From Streptococcus devriesei DSM 19639 (GTDB lineage Bacteria > Bacillota > Bacilli > Lactobacillales > Streptococcaceae), in NCBI RefSeq assembly GCF_000423725.1, contig NZ_KE384084.1, forward strand, positions 328,231 to 392,230: a stretch of 64,000 nt of DNA, written 5' to 3'. Below are positions 1 to 6,135 of this stretch, piece after piece; positions within the stretch are counted from its first letter, which is position 1; the number at the start of each line of letters is the position of its first letter. Both the position numbers and the translations under genes were made by a program. Under the pieces are notes generated by a model. That model was not told the origin of the DNA. It ran no database searches and saw only the letters and a program-made list of their open reading frames with translations.

Positions 1-187
1 AATCAGGATCCACTTCTTTGATAAACTTCCTGTGTCCTTCAAGGTTTTTCTTAAACAGGCTGCGGCTATTGAGACCTTGCCCCAGTTCTTCTTCCGGCAA
101 AAAATGATACCAAAAGCCAACCGGTACTTTGTCAACATTTTCACCTCTGAATGCTTTTAAAACCCATTCTTTTTTACTGTCTGCCAT
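1..187 (-). CDS. Uroporphyrinogen decarboxylase (URO-D) family protein, 5' part only
   Basis: The first 62 codons are inside the window and the rest lies beyond its left edge. The start MADSKKEWVLKAF, followed by VPVGFWYHFLPEEE, resembles the N terminus of URO-D/MtbA-like proteins. In Gram-positives these often act as corrinoid or methyl-transfer enzymes rather than in haem synthesis. The ATG is at 187-185, with an AAAGGAG ribosome site 7-8 nt upstream. It diverges from the LysR gene at 446 and may be its target, because LysR regulators often control a divergent neighbour. The family is fairly clear from the N terminus, but the substrate cannot be judged from a fragment. Confidence 0.7.
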   Translation of the reverse strand, partial: MADSKKEWVLKAFRGENVDKVPVGFWYHFLPEEELGQGLNSRSLFKKNLEGHRKFIKEVDPD

Positions 188-261
188 AAGCTCATCTCCT
201 TTGTAGCATAAAACTTGGTTTTATCTTATCACCTCCTGTCTGGTCTGTATAATCTATCTTT

Positions 262-279
262 TTTATGGTAAACCATAAA
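262..279. promoter_or_regulatory. Palindrome TTTATGG-TAAA-CCATAAA, possible operator
   Basis: Perfect 7-bp arms around a 4-bp centre lie in the divergent region between the URO-D-family gene and the LysR gene, about 75 bp before the URO-D-family start codon. A plausible -10 for that gene (minus-strand TTATAC) lies just downstream. The position suits an operator for the leftward promoter; the binding protein is unknown. Confidence 0.4.
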
Positions 280-348
280 TTTTATTTATAGCTGTCTAAA
301 AGCAGGACCCTTGCAGGAAAGGACAATCAAGAAAAGCTATAAAAAAAA

Positions 349-385
349 TCTATCAGCTCTTTGCTTTTTTCTATCAGCTTTTTGC
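349..385 (+). repeat. Two 16-bp direct repeats with 21-bp spacing upstream of lysR
   Basis: TCTATCAGCTCTTTGC (349-364) and TCTATCAGCTTTTTGC (370-385) differ at one base and are offset by exactly 21 bp, two helical turns. They end about 24 bp before the lysR -10 element, where an activator would sit. No good -35 hexamer is present, which also suggests activator dependence. Confidence 0.55.
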
Positions 386-405
386 AGATTTTAGGCTGCT
401 TCTTT

Positions 406-414
406 TGTTATAAT
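406..414 (+). promoter_or_regulatory. Extended -10 promoter of the LysR gene
   Basis: TGTTATAAT is a full TG-N-TATAAT extended -10. Transcription would begin near 420, giving a leader of about 25 nt before the ATG at 446. Confidence 0.55.
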
Positions 415-445
415 GTCAGAAAAACTCAGTAAGAAGGAAACCGTT

Positions 446-1357
446 ATGAACATTCAACAATGCCGCTATGTTGAGGCTATCGCCAAGACAGGATCTTTCA
501 GCGAGGCTGCCAAAAGGCTCTATGTCACCCAGCCCAATCTTTCCTCATCCATCAAAGAATTGGAAGAAGAGCTGGGTGTACAGCTCTTTGTCCGCTCTAA
601 TACCGGAACACGTTTGACGGATGACGGCTATGATTTTCTGAAATATGCCAAACGCATCTTGGGAGAAATAGACCTGCTTCAGCAGCGCTATCAGGATAAT
701 TACAAGAACAGCTTTACCATCAGCTCACACCACTATGATTTTTTGACCATCGCTCTTCTTGAAATAGCAGAGCGCTTTAAAGATGACTACCAACATTTCC
801 ACCTCATTGAAACAACAACCAAGAAGATTTTGGAAAGTGTTCTTAACTTTGAAAGCGATCTGGGTATTCTCTATCTCAACGATGACAACCGCCATATTTT
901 AGAGCGCTACTTCAAGCAGTACAATCTCACCTTTACTCCGCTTGGGGATTTCCCGACACGCATTTTTTTGAGAAAAGGCCATCCTTTGGCTAAGCAAAAG
1001 CTTATTGAAAAATCACAGCTTAAAGATTATCAGCAGGTCCGATTCAGACAAGAAACAGCCGGTCTTAACTTTGATGAAGATACTTTGGGTACTCCGGAAG
1101 ACCAAGCTGTTTTTTACAGCAATGACCGCGGCACTGTCATGAATATCCTCTGCGGCTCTGACGCCTATGCTTCAGGACTTGGCATCGTCAACAGTTTCAT
1201 CAAGGATCAGATTGTTTTGATTCCTCTTAAGGACAGCGAAACACATACCCTTGGCTTTGTTACCAATAACCGCAAGCAAGAGTCTGCCATTACACAAAAA
1301 TTCATCGCCGCTGTCAAGAAAAGCTTAAAGGAACACAGCAAGGACGCAAACAGCTGA
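446..1357 (+). CDS. LysR-family transcriptional regulator (303 aa)
   Basis: The N-terminal winged helix-turn-helix (about residues 5-60, with GSFSEAAKRLYVTQP) and the following linker helix are typical of LysR proteins; residues from about 90 onward form the periplasmic-binding-like effector domain. I place the start at the ATG at 446, which has AAGGAAA 5 nt upstream and gives the usual MNIQQ start, rather than at the in-frame ATG at 413 that would overlap the -10 box. It is a paralogue of the LysR protein at 59041-59946: both start MNIQQ-RYV-AIA and share the YDFL, ETTT and DAYA-G segments. The effector is unknown. Divergent placement suggests control of the URO-D-family gene, itself, or both. 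Confidence 0.9.
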   Translation: MNIQQCRYVEAIAKTGSFSEAAKRLYVTQPNLSSSIKELEEELGVQLFVRSNTGTRLTDDGYDFLKYAKRILGEIDLLQQRYQDNYKNSFTISSHHYDFLTIALLEIAERFKDDYQHFHLIETTTKKILESVLNFESDLGILYLNDDNRHILERYFKQYNLTFTPLGDFPTRIFLRKGHPLAKQKLIEKSQLKDYQQVRFRQETAGLNFDEDTLGTPEDQAVFYSNDRGTVMNILCGSDAYASGLGIVNSFIKDQIVLIPLKDSETHTLGFVTNNRKQESAITQKFIAAVKKSLKEHSKDANS

Positions 1358-1447
1358 CACGTTTCAGCCAGTAGCGAAACTAGTCATGGCAAAAAGACTG
1401 CATTTGCTAAACTTTGGGTTAATATCACTAAAAATCAGTCTAAATAG

Positions 1448-1476
1448 TTGCAAAGCCAAAGGACAAATTTTATAAT
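1448..1476 (+). promoter_or_regulatory. Promoter of the DUF1304 gene
   Basis: TTGCAA (1448-1453), a 17-bp spacer and TATAAT (1471-1476). The predicted start near 1483 leaves a leader of about 20 nt ending in AGGAGGAAGA. Confidence 0.7.
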
Positions 1477-1501
1477 ACTAAGGCAATATAAGGAGGAAGA
1501 T

Positions 1502-1852
1502 ATGTCAGTCATCAAAACAATTTTGGTTATTTTAGTTGCCTTAGAATTTTTCTACATCATGTATTTAGAGACCTTTGCAACGCAGTCTGCCAAAACCGCA
1601 CAAGTTTTTGGTATGAGCCGGGAGAAATTAGCTGAAAAAGAAGTTGACACACTGTTCAAAAATCAAGGAATCTATAACGGTCTCATCGGTCTGGGACTGC
1701 TCTATGGCTTAATGTTTAATACAGCACTGATTCTGCCGATCTTGGTCTATATTATTTTAGTCGCTGCCTACGGCGCTTACAGCAGCAATCCTAAGATTCT
1801 TTTCATGCAAGGCGGACTAGCGATTGTCGCTGCTCTTTTCTATCTTTTTTAA
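1502..1852 (+). CDS. DUF1304 family small membrane protein (116 aa)
   Basis: This is a small, strongly hydrophobic protein with about four transmembrane segments: one at the N terminus (VIKTILVILVALEFFYIMYL), then three in the C-terminal two thirds. The polar loop with VFGMSREKLAEK and the later NQGIYNGLIGLGLLYGL are typical of the DUF1304 family, whose function is not known. The start at 1502 is set by AGGAGGAAGA just upstream and by the promoter at 1448-1476, which would overlap a start at 1448. It is transcribed alone and ends at a strong hairpin. Confidence 0.85.
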   Translation: MSVIKTILVILVALEFFYIMYLETFATQSAKTAQVFGMSREKLAEKEVDTLFKNQGIYNGLIGLGLLYGLMFNTALILPILVYIILVAAYGAYSSNPKILFMQGGLAIVAALFYLF

Positions 1853-1891
1853 TGAATTGCATTAAATGTTTCATTAACTTTTTTTCACAAT

Positions 1892-1949
1892 AAAAACGAG
1901 CTCGATCTGGCTTTTGGCATCTAACCGAAAGTCGGATTGGCTCGTTTTT
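1892..1949. terminator. Long bidirectional intrinsic terminator
   Basis: AAAACGAGC pairs with GCTCGTTTT, and the inner arms continue pairing with several G-U pairs, so almost the whole 58 bases form one stem. Both strands end in U-rich runs. It separates the convergent DUF1304 and relS genes. Confidence 0.85.
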
Positions 1950-1979
1950 GTTTTGTAGCTCTGCTGCTCCAATGGGAAT

Positions 1980-3209
1980 CTACAAGGTTACCTTAAAGGT
2001 AATGGTATCATTTTTATAGGAAACTGAGATTTTTCCTTTAAAAATTTTAACAATGCTTTCTGCCATAGAAAGTCCGATACCGTATCCTGTCGTTTGAGTA
2101 TTATGAGATTCATCCTCACGGTAGAATCGGTCAAAAAAGCGGCTGTAGTCAAGTTTTGATCCTTCTGCATAGGTATTAGACACTTCTAATTTTGCCTTTT
2201 TCAGACCGTTGGTGCGGCTGAGGCTGACACTGATCTTTCCGCCGGCATCACAGTATTTATTGGCATTATCCACCAAAAGAGTAACCAGCTCAAAAAGTGA
2301 CTTTTCTTCAGCCTTGACATAGATACCTGAGGCAATCTGCAGTTCAAAGTTTTTACCGTCCTTGATAATCAGGCCCTTAAACCCTTCAGCTGCTTCTTTG
2401 GCAACAGCCGAAAAATCGACCCTATCAAGCACTACATCCGGCTGCTCCTCCAGTCTGGCTAGAACAATCAGCTGATTGATTAAATGTGTCAGCCGCTCCA
2501 CTTGTTCTTTAGTGCTCTTCGTCCACTCCGTTTCGCCAGTAGTTAATTCCTGCAGTTCATTATTGGCAGAAATGATAGACAAAGGGGTTTTCAATTCGTG
2601 TCCGGCGTTGGTGATAAAGCGTTTTTGCTTTTCATAATTTTCAATATAAGGTTTAATGGCAAAACCGGAAAAAACAGAAACCACAATAATGAAAAAGAGC
2701 AAACTGTAAAAGGACATTTGCAAAGCCAGATTGAGAAGATCAGCCCGATCATCAAAATATCTGGTAGAATCCAAAACAACTACCAAATGACGGGAGCCGC
2801 TGATTTTAGTCACACGATAAGAGTAGGAATGCCCGTCTCTTCTAAAATGCCCGTTTATCTCATTGAGGTTAATATTTCTCATATAATCTTCCAGCTGCTG
2901 CCTGGTCAGCTGCGGAATATGTTTGAGATTGACAGAGATCGGTATCTTATTTTCATCAGTGATAAAACTGTAGTATTGGTACTGATTAAGGACAGCTTCT
3001 GACACTCCCCTGTCGCCAAACTCTCTGTTGACTTCGGTTGATTCCGGAAGTTCTCCTTTATTTTTAGAAAGAACCGTCAGAACAAAATCAATTTCACCAT
3101 TGCCTTGCACATAGCGGGCAGAATAAAAAACAGTTATAAAAGAAGCTAAAATGAACAAAATAGCCAAAGAGGCAATGGCAATAAAACGAAAACGTATTTT
3201 ACGAAACAT
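1980..3209 (-). CDS. relS: Sensor histidine kinase RelS (409 aa)
   Basis: Membrane sensor kinase of the relPRS unit. Two transmembrane segments (about residues 8-30 and 160-185) enclose an extracellular sensor region of about 130 residues. The phosphoacceptor H-box NAGHELKTPLS (His about 204), the N-box NANKY and the G-box GYGIGLSM follow in order. Start: the ATG at 3209 follows AGGTGATGATT and overlaps the end of relR by 11 bp; a longer reading from 3257 would lie inside relR. It should phosphorylate RelR. In S. mutans the RelRS pair controls relP, linking an external signal to (p)ppGpp; that role is assigned here by homology and gene order. Confidence 0.88.
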   Translation of the reverse strand: MFRKIRFRFIAIASLAILFILASFITVFYSARYVQGNGEIDFVLTVLSKNKGELPESTEVNREFGDRGVSEAVLNQYQYYSFITDENKIPISVNLKHIPQLTRQQLEDYMRNINLNEINGHFRRDGHSYSYRVTKISGSRHLVVVLDSTRYFDDRADLLNLALQMSFYSLLFFIIVVSVFSGFAIKPYIENYEKQKRFITNAGHELKTPLSIISANNELQELTTGETEWTKSTKEQVERLTHLINQLIVLARLEEQPDVVLDRVDFSAVAKEAAEGFKGLIIKDGKNFELQIASGIYVKAEEKSLFELVTLLVDNANKYCDAGGKISVSLSRTNGLKKAKLEVSNTYAEGSKLDYSRFFDRFYREDESHNTQTTGYGIGLSMAESIVKIFKGKISVSYKNDTITFKVTL

Positions 3210-3900
3210 AATCATCACCTGCTGACTCAACCAAACGAAATTCACCGTCTTCTTCACCTAAAATAGCAAGATCAGCCTTAATGGCCTTCAGTTTTTGACG
3301 GAGATAAGACACATAAATAAAGACATAGCCTTCATCAATTTCAGGATCTTCATCTTTAGCCCAAACATGCCGAAAAATTTCTGCCGTTGACAAAGACTTG
3401 TTGGGATTGAGCATAAAAAACTCCATCAGCTTTGCTTCTTTTCCGGCTAAGCGAATGGTATTGACAGAGGTCAGCTCCTGCTGAGCAATGTTAAAACTGA
3501 CGCCGCCCAAGGTTAAAATTTTTTCGGTAAAAGTATCCAGCCGCCGCTCCAGGGATGCTAAACGCGCCAGCAGTTCCTTCAGAGAAATCGGCTTTGTTAA
3601 ATAGTCATCTGCACCGGCTTCAAGTCCGGTCACCTTATCTTCAATTTCTGACATGGCTGTCAGCATGATGACATGCGTTCTGTCTCCGCCTGAACGAATT
3701 TCACGCAGAGCCTCCAGTCCGGTTTTAACGGGCATCATGATATCTAAAATCATGACATCATACATTTTTTCTCTGGCTTTCTCCAGAGCGTCTTGACCAT
3801 TGTAAACGGAATCAACCTTATAGCCTTGATGCTTCAAAGCCGCTGTATAGGCACGAGACAGCTGTTCTTCGTCTTCTGCTAATAAAATATTCAGAGTCAT
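3199..3900 (-). CDS. relR: OmpR-family response regulator RelR (233 aa)
   Basis: The receiver domain (residues 1-120) has the acidic pair near residues 10-11, the phosphorylation site Asp53 in ILDIMMP and the conserved Lys in DYLTKPIS. The C-terminal winged helix is degenerate-looking but keeps the OmpR/PhoB layout and ends YVFIYVSYLRQKLK. Its ATG follows the relP stop codon without a gap and its end overlaps relS, so the three genes are translationally coupled. Assignment as RelR rests on the relP-relR-relS order, which from memory is that of S. mutans. Confidence 0.88.
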   Translation of the reverse strand: MTLNILLAEDEEQLSRAYTAALKHQGYKVDSVYNGQDALEKAREKMYDVMILDIMMPVKTGLEALREIRSGGDRTHVIMLTAMSEIEDKVTGLEAGADDYLTKPISLKELLARLASLERRLDTFTEKILTLGGVSFNIAQQELTSVNTIRLAGKEAKLMEFFMLNPNKSLSTAEIFRHVWAKDEDPEIDEGYVFIYVSYLRQKLKAIKADLAILGEEDGEFRLVESAGDDYVS

Positions 3901-4527
3901 TTAGTCACCGCTTTCTGCGATTAAATTGCGAATGGTTTGCATGGACAAATCACAGGAGGCCAGCTCATCAGCACAGCGTTTCAATTCCTTAGCGATACGC
4001 TCAGGATTTTTGATATTATGTTTGTATTTCATTTGATGCTCCAAGCTTGCCCAAGAATCCATAGCGATAGTCCGCAGCTGTATTTCAGCAAAGTATCTGC
4101 CCGGAAGCTGCCCTAGGCAGTCTTCAAAAGGTGTTTCTATTTCTAAAATCAGATGGTATGAGCGATAGCCATTAGGCTTTGCCTTATAGACATAGTCCTT
4201 TTCATTGTAAACACAGACACCGTCCATTTGCTTTATGATGGCAACTGTCTTATAAATATCATCGACAAAGCCACAAACAATACGAATACCAATCGCATCT
4301 CGAATTTCCTTTAAAGCAGACTGGGCCGTTAAAGGCAAGTTTTTACGCTGACATTTTTCCCGCATACTGTCATCGGTTTTGATGCGTGCAAGAAAGTGCT
4401 CAAAAAGTTTAAAGCCCGTCTCGGTCTTGACCTTCACATTTTCCGCTTGAATCTGCCGGCTCAAATCATCTATAATCCGCTTCAAATCGCCTTCATATTT
4501 CCCGTAAATTGTTTCTTCTGACATCAT
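3901..4527 (-). CDS. relP: Small alarmone synthetase RelP (208 aa)
   Basis: Single-domain (p)ppGpp synthetase of the RelA/SpoT nucleotidyltransferase family. It transfers pyrophosphate from ATP to GDP or GTP and has no hydrolase, TGS or ACT domain. The synthetase motifs are visible: RDAIGIRIVC (about 95-104), YKAKPNGYRSYHL (about 131-143) and EIQLRTIAMDSWASLEHQ (about 165-182). The length fits the RelP class. Two adjacent ATGs are possible (4527 and 4524), both behind AAAGGA; the second has the better spacing. It is first in an operon with relR and relS, and an extended -10 lies just upstream. In S. mutans RelP responds to envelope and oxidative stress and is tied to competence control. Confidence 0.92.
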   Translation of the reverse strand: MMSEETIYGKYEGDLKRIIDDLSRQIQAENVKVKTETGFKLFEHFLARIKTDDSMREKCQRKNLPLTAQSALKEIRDAIGIRIVCGFVDDIYKTVAIIKQMDGVCVYNEKDYVYKAKPNGYRSYHLILEIETPFEDCLGQLPGRYFAEIQLRTIAMDSWASLEHQMKYKHNIKNPERIAKELKRCADELASCDLSMQTIRNLIAESGD

Positions 4528-4553
4528 TAATCCTTTATTGATACTTGCTTTCT

Positions 4554-4562
4554 ATTATATCA
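4554..4562 (-). promoter_or_regulatory. Extended -10 promoter of relPRS
   Basis: On the minus strand the sequence reads TGATATAAT, an extended -10 with a perfect TATAAT. No clear -35 is seen, which fits activation by a regulator such as RelR. Confidence 0.5.
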
Positions 4563-4628
4563 TACAAGATTAAAGAATCCTTATTTTGCTAAAGGACATT
4601 CAAAATTTCTAACATTGGAGGATATCAT

Positions 4629-4668
4629 GCAAAGTCTCACATCATTTTGATGAAAGGACTGACTTTGC
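4629..4668. repeat. Nested inverted repeat upstream of relP
   Basis: GCAAAGTC (4629-4636) pairs with GACTTTGC (4661-4668) and encloses a second palindrome CATCA-TTT-TGATG (4640-4652). No U-tract follows on either strand, so it is unlikely to be a terminator. It lies about 65 bp upstream of the relP -10 and could be a regulator site or an RNA fold. Confidence 0.4.
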
Positions 4669-4702
4669 AATTTTGATATACTGTTAAACTGAAACAAACA
4701 CC

Positions 4703-4735
4703 AAAAAACTTACCATGCAGGCAATGGTAAGTTTT
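4703..4735 (-). terminator. Terminator of the CipI-like gene
   Basis: On the minus strand AAAACTTACCAT and ATGGTAAGTTTTTT form a hairpin with a U-tract, 14 bp past the stop codon of the immunity-like gene. A near copy of the same hairpin follows tpx at 5391-5420. Confidence 0.8.
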
Positions 4736-4748
4736 AATTCATCATTGA

Positions 4749-5174
4749 TTAATCATCAAATCTTTTTGAAGACTGCGGAGCCTGTCTGGCGTATTTTATT
4801 CCCCATAACAAAAGGATAAAAAGGGTAAAACTGATCACAGCAACAGTCGAAAAAATAATGATGCTGTAAACTGTTTTTACTTGAACAGCTTTATAGCAGC
4901 TTAAAATGGTTAAAAACAAAAAGACGGCAGCAAAGATGAGCTGATGAGCAACGGCGGAAACAGAAGTTTCTTTTGGGGCAGCCTTTCTGATTTCTTTGAC
5001 AAAATAATAATTCAACGCCGCCGTACATAGAGTGATGATTAAAAAGCAAATCTGAACAAGCAGAGGAGACTTAAAAATGTCCTGCGTCAAAACCATAATC
5101 AACAGACAAACAGCAATCAGCTGAGCTGTTAACAATCTCAATAACTTCAATTTCTGACTTTCTTTCTCAAACAT
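4749..5174 (-). CDS. CipI-like bacteriocin immunity protein, integral membrane (141 aa)
   Basis: Four hydrophobic stretches can be read: about residues 15-30 (LTAQLIAVCLLIMVL), 38-57, 75-95 and 100-128. Short charged loops and a charged C terminus ending SSKRFDD complete it. The protein has no catalytic motif. Its place between tpx and relP is that of S. mutans SMU.925, named cipI/immB, the immunity protein for the bacteriocin CipB (mutacin V); I assign it by this position and by topology. Upstream are two boxes of the ComE type at the right distance from a -10 element, which supports competence/bacteriocin-linked expression. No bacteriocin gene is visible next to it, as in S. mutans where cipB lies elsewhere. 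GGAGGAAAGAT precedes the ATG. Confidence 0.65.
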   Translation of the reverse strand: MFEKESQKLKLLRLLTAQLIAVCLLIMVLTQDIFKSPLLVQICFLIITLCTAALNYYFVKEIRKAAPKETSVSAVAHQLIFAAVFLFLTILSCYKAVQVKTVYSIIIFSTVAVISFTLFILLLWGIKYARQAPQSSKRFDD

Positions 5175-5268
5175 ATCTTTCCTCCTTGTCTCCCAAAAGA
5201 AGTTTCCATATTAATAGAAATAAACAAATTTCATTTTTTATCTTATCTCTTGGCCAAGAAACACCTAT

Positions 5269-5274
5269 AGTATA
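5269..5274 (-). promoter_or_regulatory. -10 element of the CipI-like gene
   Basis: Minus-strand TATACT, with no recognisable -35. The two ComE-type boxes start 30 bp further upstream, the arrangement expected for a promoter that depends on a LytTR-type activator. The leader would be close to 90 nt. Confidence 0.5.
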
Positions 5275-5304
5275 ACTTATTTTAATCCGTTTGTGTGACG
5301 ATTG

Positions 5305-5336
5305 TCGTAAATGGTATCAAATATGTCGTGAACGGT
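5305..5336. promoter_or_regulatory. ComE-type direct repeat pair
   Basis: TCGTAAATGGT (5305-5315) matches the S. mutans ComE box TCBTAAAYSGT (recalled from the literature) at every position, and TCGTGAACGGT (5326-5336) matches at all but one. They are 21 bp apart start to start, as in ComE-controlled bacteriocin promoters. Relative to the -10 at 5269-5274 they would occupy about -43 to -53 and -64 to -74. Confidence 0.65.
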
Positions 5337-5369
5337 TATTGATTTTTCAAAAATAGCCATTCACGACAT
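5323..5369. repeat. Inverted repeat ATGTCGTGAA / TTCACGACAT
   Basis: Ten perfect pairs at the outside and about seven further pairs inside form arms of about 18 bases around a short A/T loop. The left arm contains the second ComE-type box and the right arm contains a weaker inverted one (5356-5366, two mismatches). No U-tract follows. Confidence 0.5.
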
Positions 5370-5390
5370 TTTAGGGTCTATCATCAGCAC

Positions 5391-5420
5391 AAAAAAACTT
5401 ACCATGCAATAATGGTAAGC
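5391..5420 (-). terminator. Terminator downstream of tpx
   Basis: On the minus strand CTTACCAT...ATGGTAAG is followed by seven T residues. The hairpin is a near copy of the one ending the CipI-like gene, which suggests it was inherited from a duplicated immunity gene rather than belonging originally to tpx. Confidence 0.8.
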
Positions 5421-5472
5421 TTGATATATAATGGTTGATTAATTATCCAACTCTCTTGACGGCCGCTGTGTC
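5397..5472 (-). repeat. Degenerate copy of the 3' end of the CipI-like gene plus its terminator
   Basis: The bases from 5397 to about 5472 align with 4707 to about 4783: the same hairpin, then a TGATTAATTATC segment matching TGATTAATCATC at the stop of the immunity gene, then a tail matching its last codons with small gaps. Similarity is about 70 percent by eye. The copy runs directly into the 3' end of tpx, so almost all of the duplicated gene has been lost. Confidence 0.5.
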
Positions 5473-5484
5473 TTTTCTATTAGC

Positions 5485-5979
5485 TTATTTAACTGCTTTG
5501 ACAGCCGCTACTGCTGCGTCGTAATTAGGATGGTTGCCCATGTCTTCTAAATACTCAAGATAGGTAATTTTATTGTTCTCATCTAAAACAAAGACCGCCC
5601 GTCCCAGCAAGTGCAATTCATTTATCAAAAGCCCGTAAGCCTTGCCAAATGAATGATCATAATAATCTGACAGGGTCACTGCATCTTCTAAACCGGCAGA
5701 TCCGCACCAGCGAGCCTGAGCAAAAGGCAGATCAACAGATACTGTAATCACAACCGTATTGTCAGCATCTGACAGTTCTTGGTTAAAGCGGCGGGTCTGG
5801 GCATCGCAAACTCCGGTATCAATAGACGGCACAACACTGATAACCTTTTTCTTGCCGGCAAAATCTGCCAGTGTTTTTTTAGACAAATCCGTATCTGTCA
5901 AAACAAAATCCGGTGCCGTGTCGCCGACCTGCAGTTTAGTTCCTGCCAGTGTAATCGGCTTTCCTTTGAACGCTGTCAT
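5485..5979 (-). CDS. tpx: Thiol peroxidase Tpx (164 aa)
   Basis: Atypical 2-Cys peroxiredoxin of the Tpx class, reducing hydrogen and alkyl peroxides with thioredoxin as electron donor. The peroxidatic Cys (about residue 58) is in [11 protein letters not shown], where most homologues have Pro before Val; the resolving Cys (about 92) is in ARWCGSAG. Full family length. GGAGGACATGTT precedes the ATG. It lies after the rcrRPQ operon with a terminator hairpin between them at 6101-6128, so it is probably transcribed partly by read-through and partly from its own weak promoter (TACAAT near 6032). Confidence 0.95.
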   Translation of the reverse strand: MTAFKGKPITLAGTKLQVGDTAPDFVLTDTDLSKKTLADFAGKKKVISVVPSIDTGVCDAQTRRFNQELSDADNTVVITVSVDLPFAQARWCGSAGLEDAVTLSDYYDHSFGKAYGLLINELHLLGRAVFVLDENNKITYLEYLEDMGNHPNYDAAVAAVKAVK

Positions 5980-6100
5980 AACATGTCCTCCTTTTTTCTT
6001 GTCCTTATTGTAGAATAATTCTTACTTTTTAGCTACTCATTTGACCGTAAATGCAGTCATTTTTTAAAAGCTCTGCTTTAGCACAACTTTGTTTTGACAC

Positions 6101-6128
6101 AAAAAATACTGAGACAGTTGTCTCAGTG
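6101..6128 (-). terminator. Terminator after rcrQ
   Basis: ACTGAGACA and TGTCTCAGT form a near-perfect stem (6108-6127), followed on the minus strand by ATTTTTTG. Confidence 0.75.
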
Positions 6129-6135
6129 TTTTTGA

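Noticed and set aside
222..233. Full Shine-Dalgarno AGGAGGTGAT on the minus strand upstream of the URO-D-family gene
   Set aside because: No start codon at a proper distance; the only following ATG opens a five-codon frame. The gene has its own closer ribosome site.
2598..3002. 134-codon plus-strand frame inside relS
   Set aside because: Fully antisense to a clear histidine kinase, with no ribosome site.
4627..4650. Tiny plus-strand frame MQSLTSF behind GGAGGATATC
   Set aside because: Only seven codons, lying within the inverted repeat upstream of relP; the ribosome-site likeness is probably chance.
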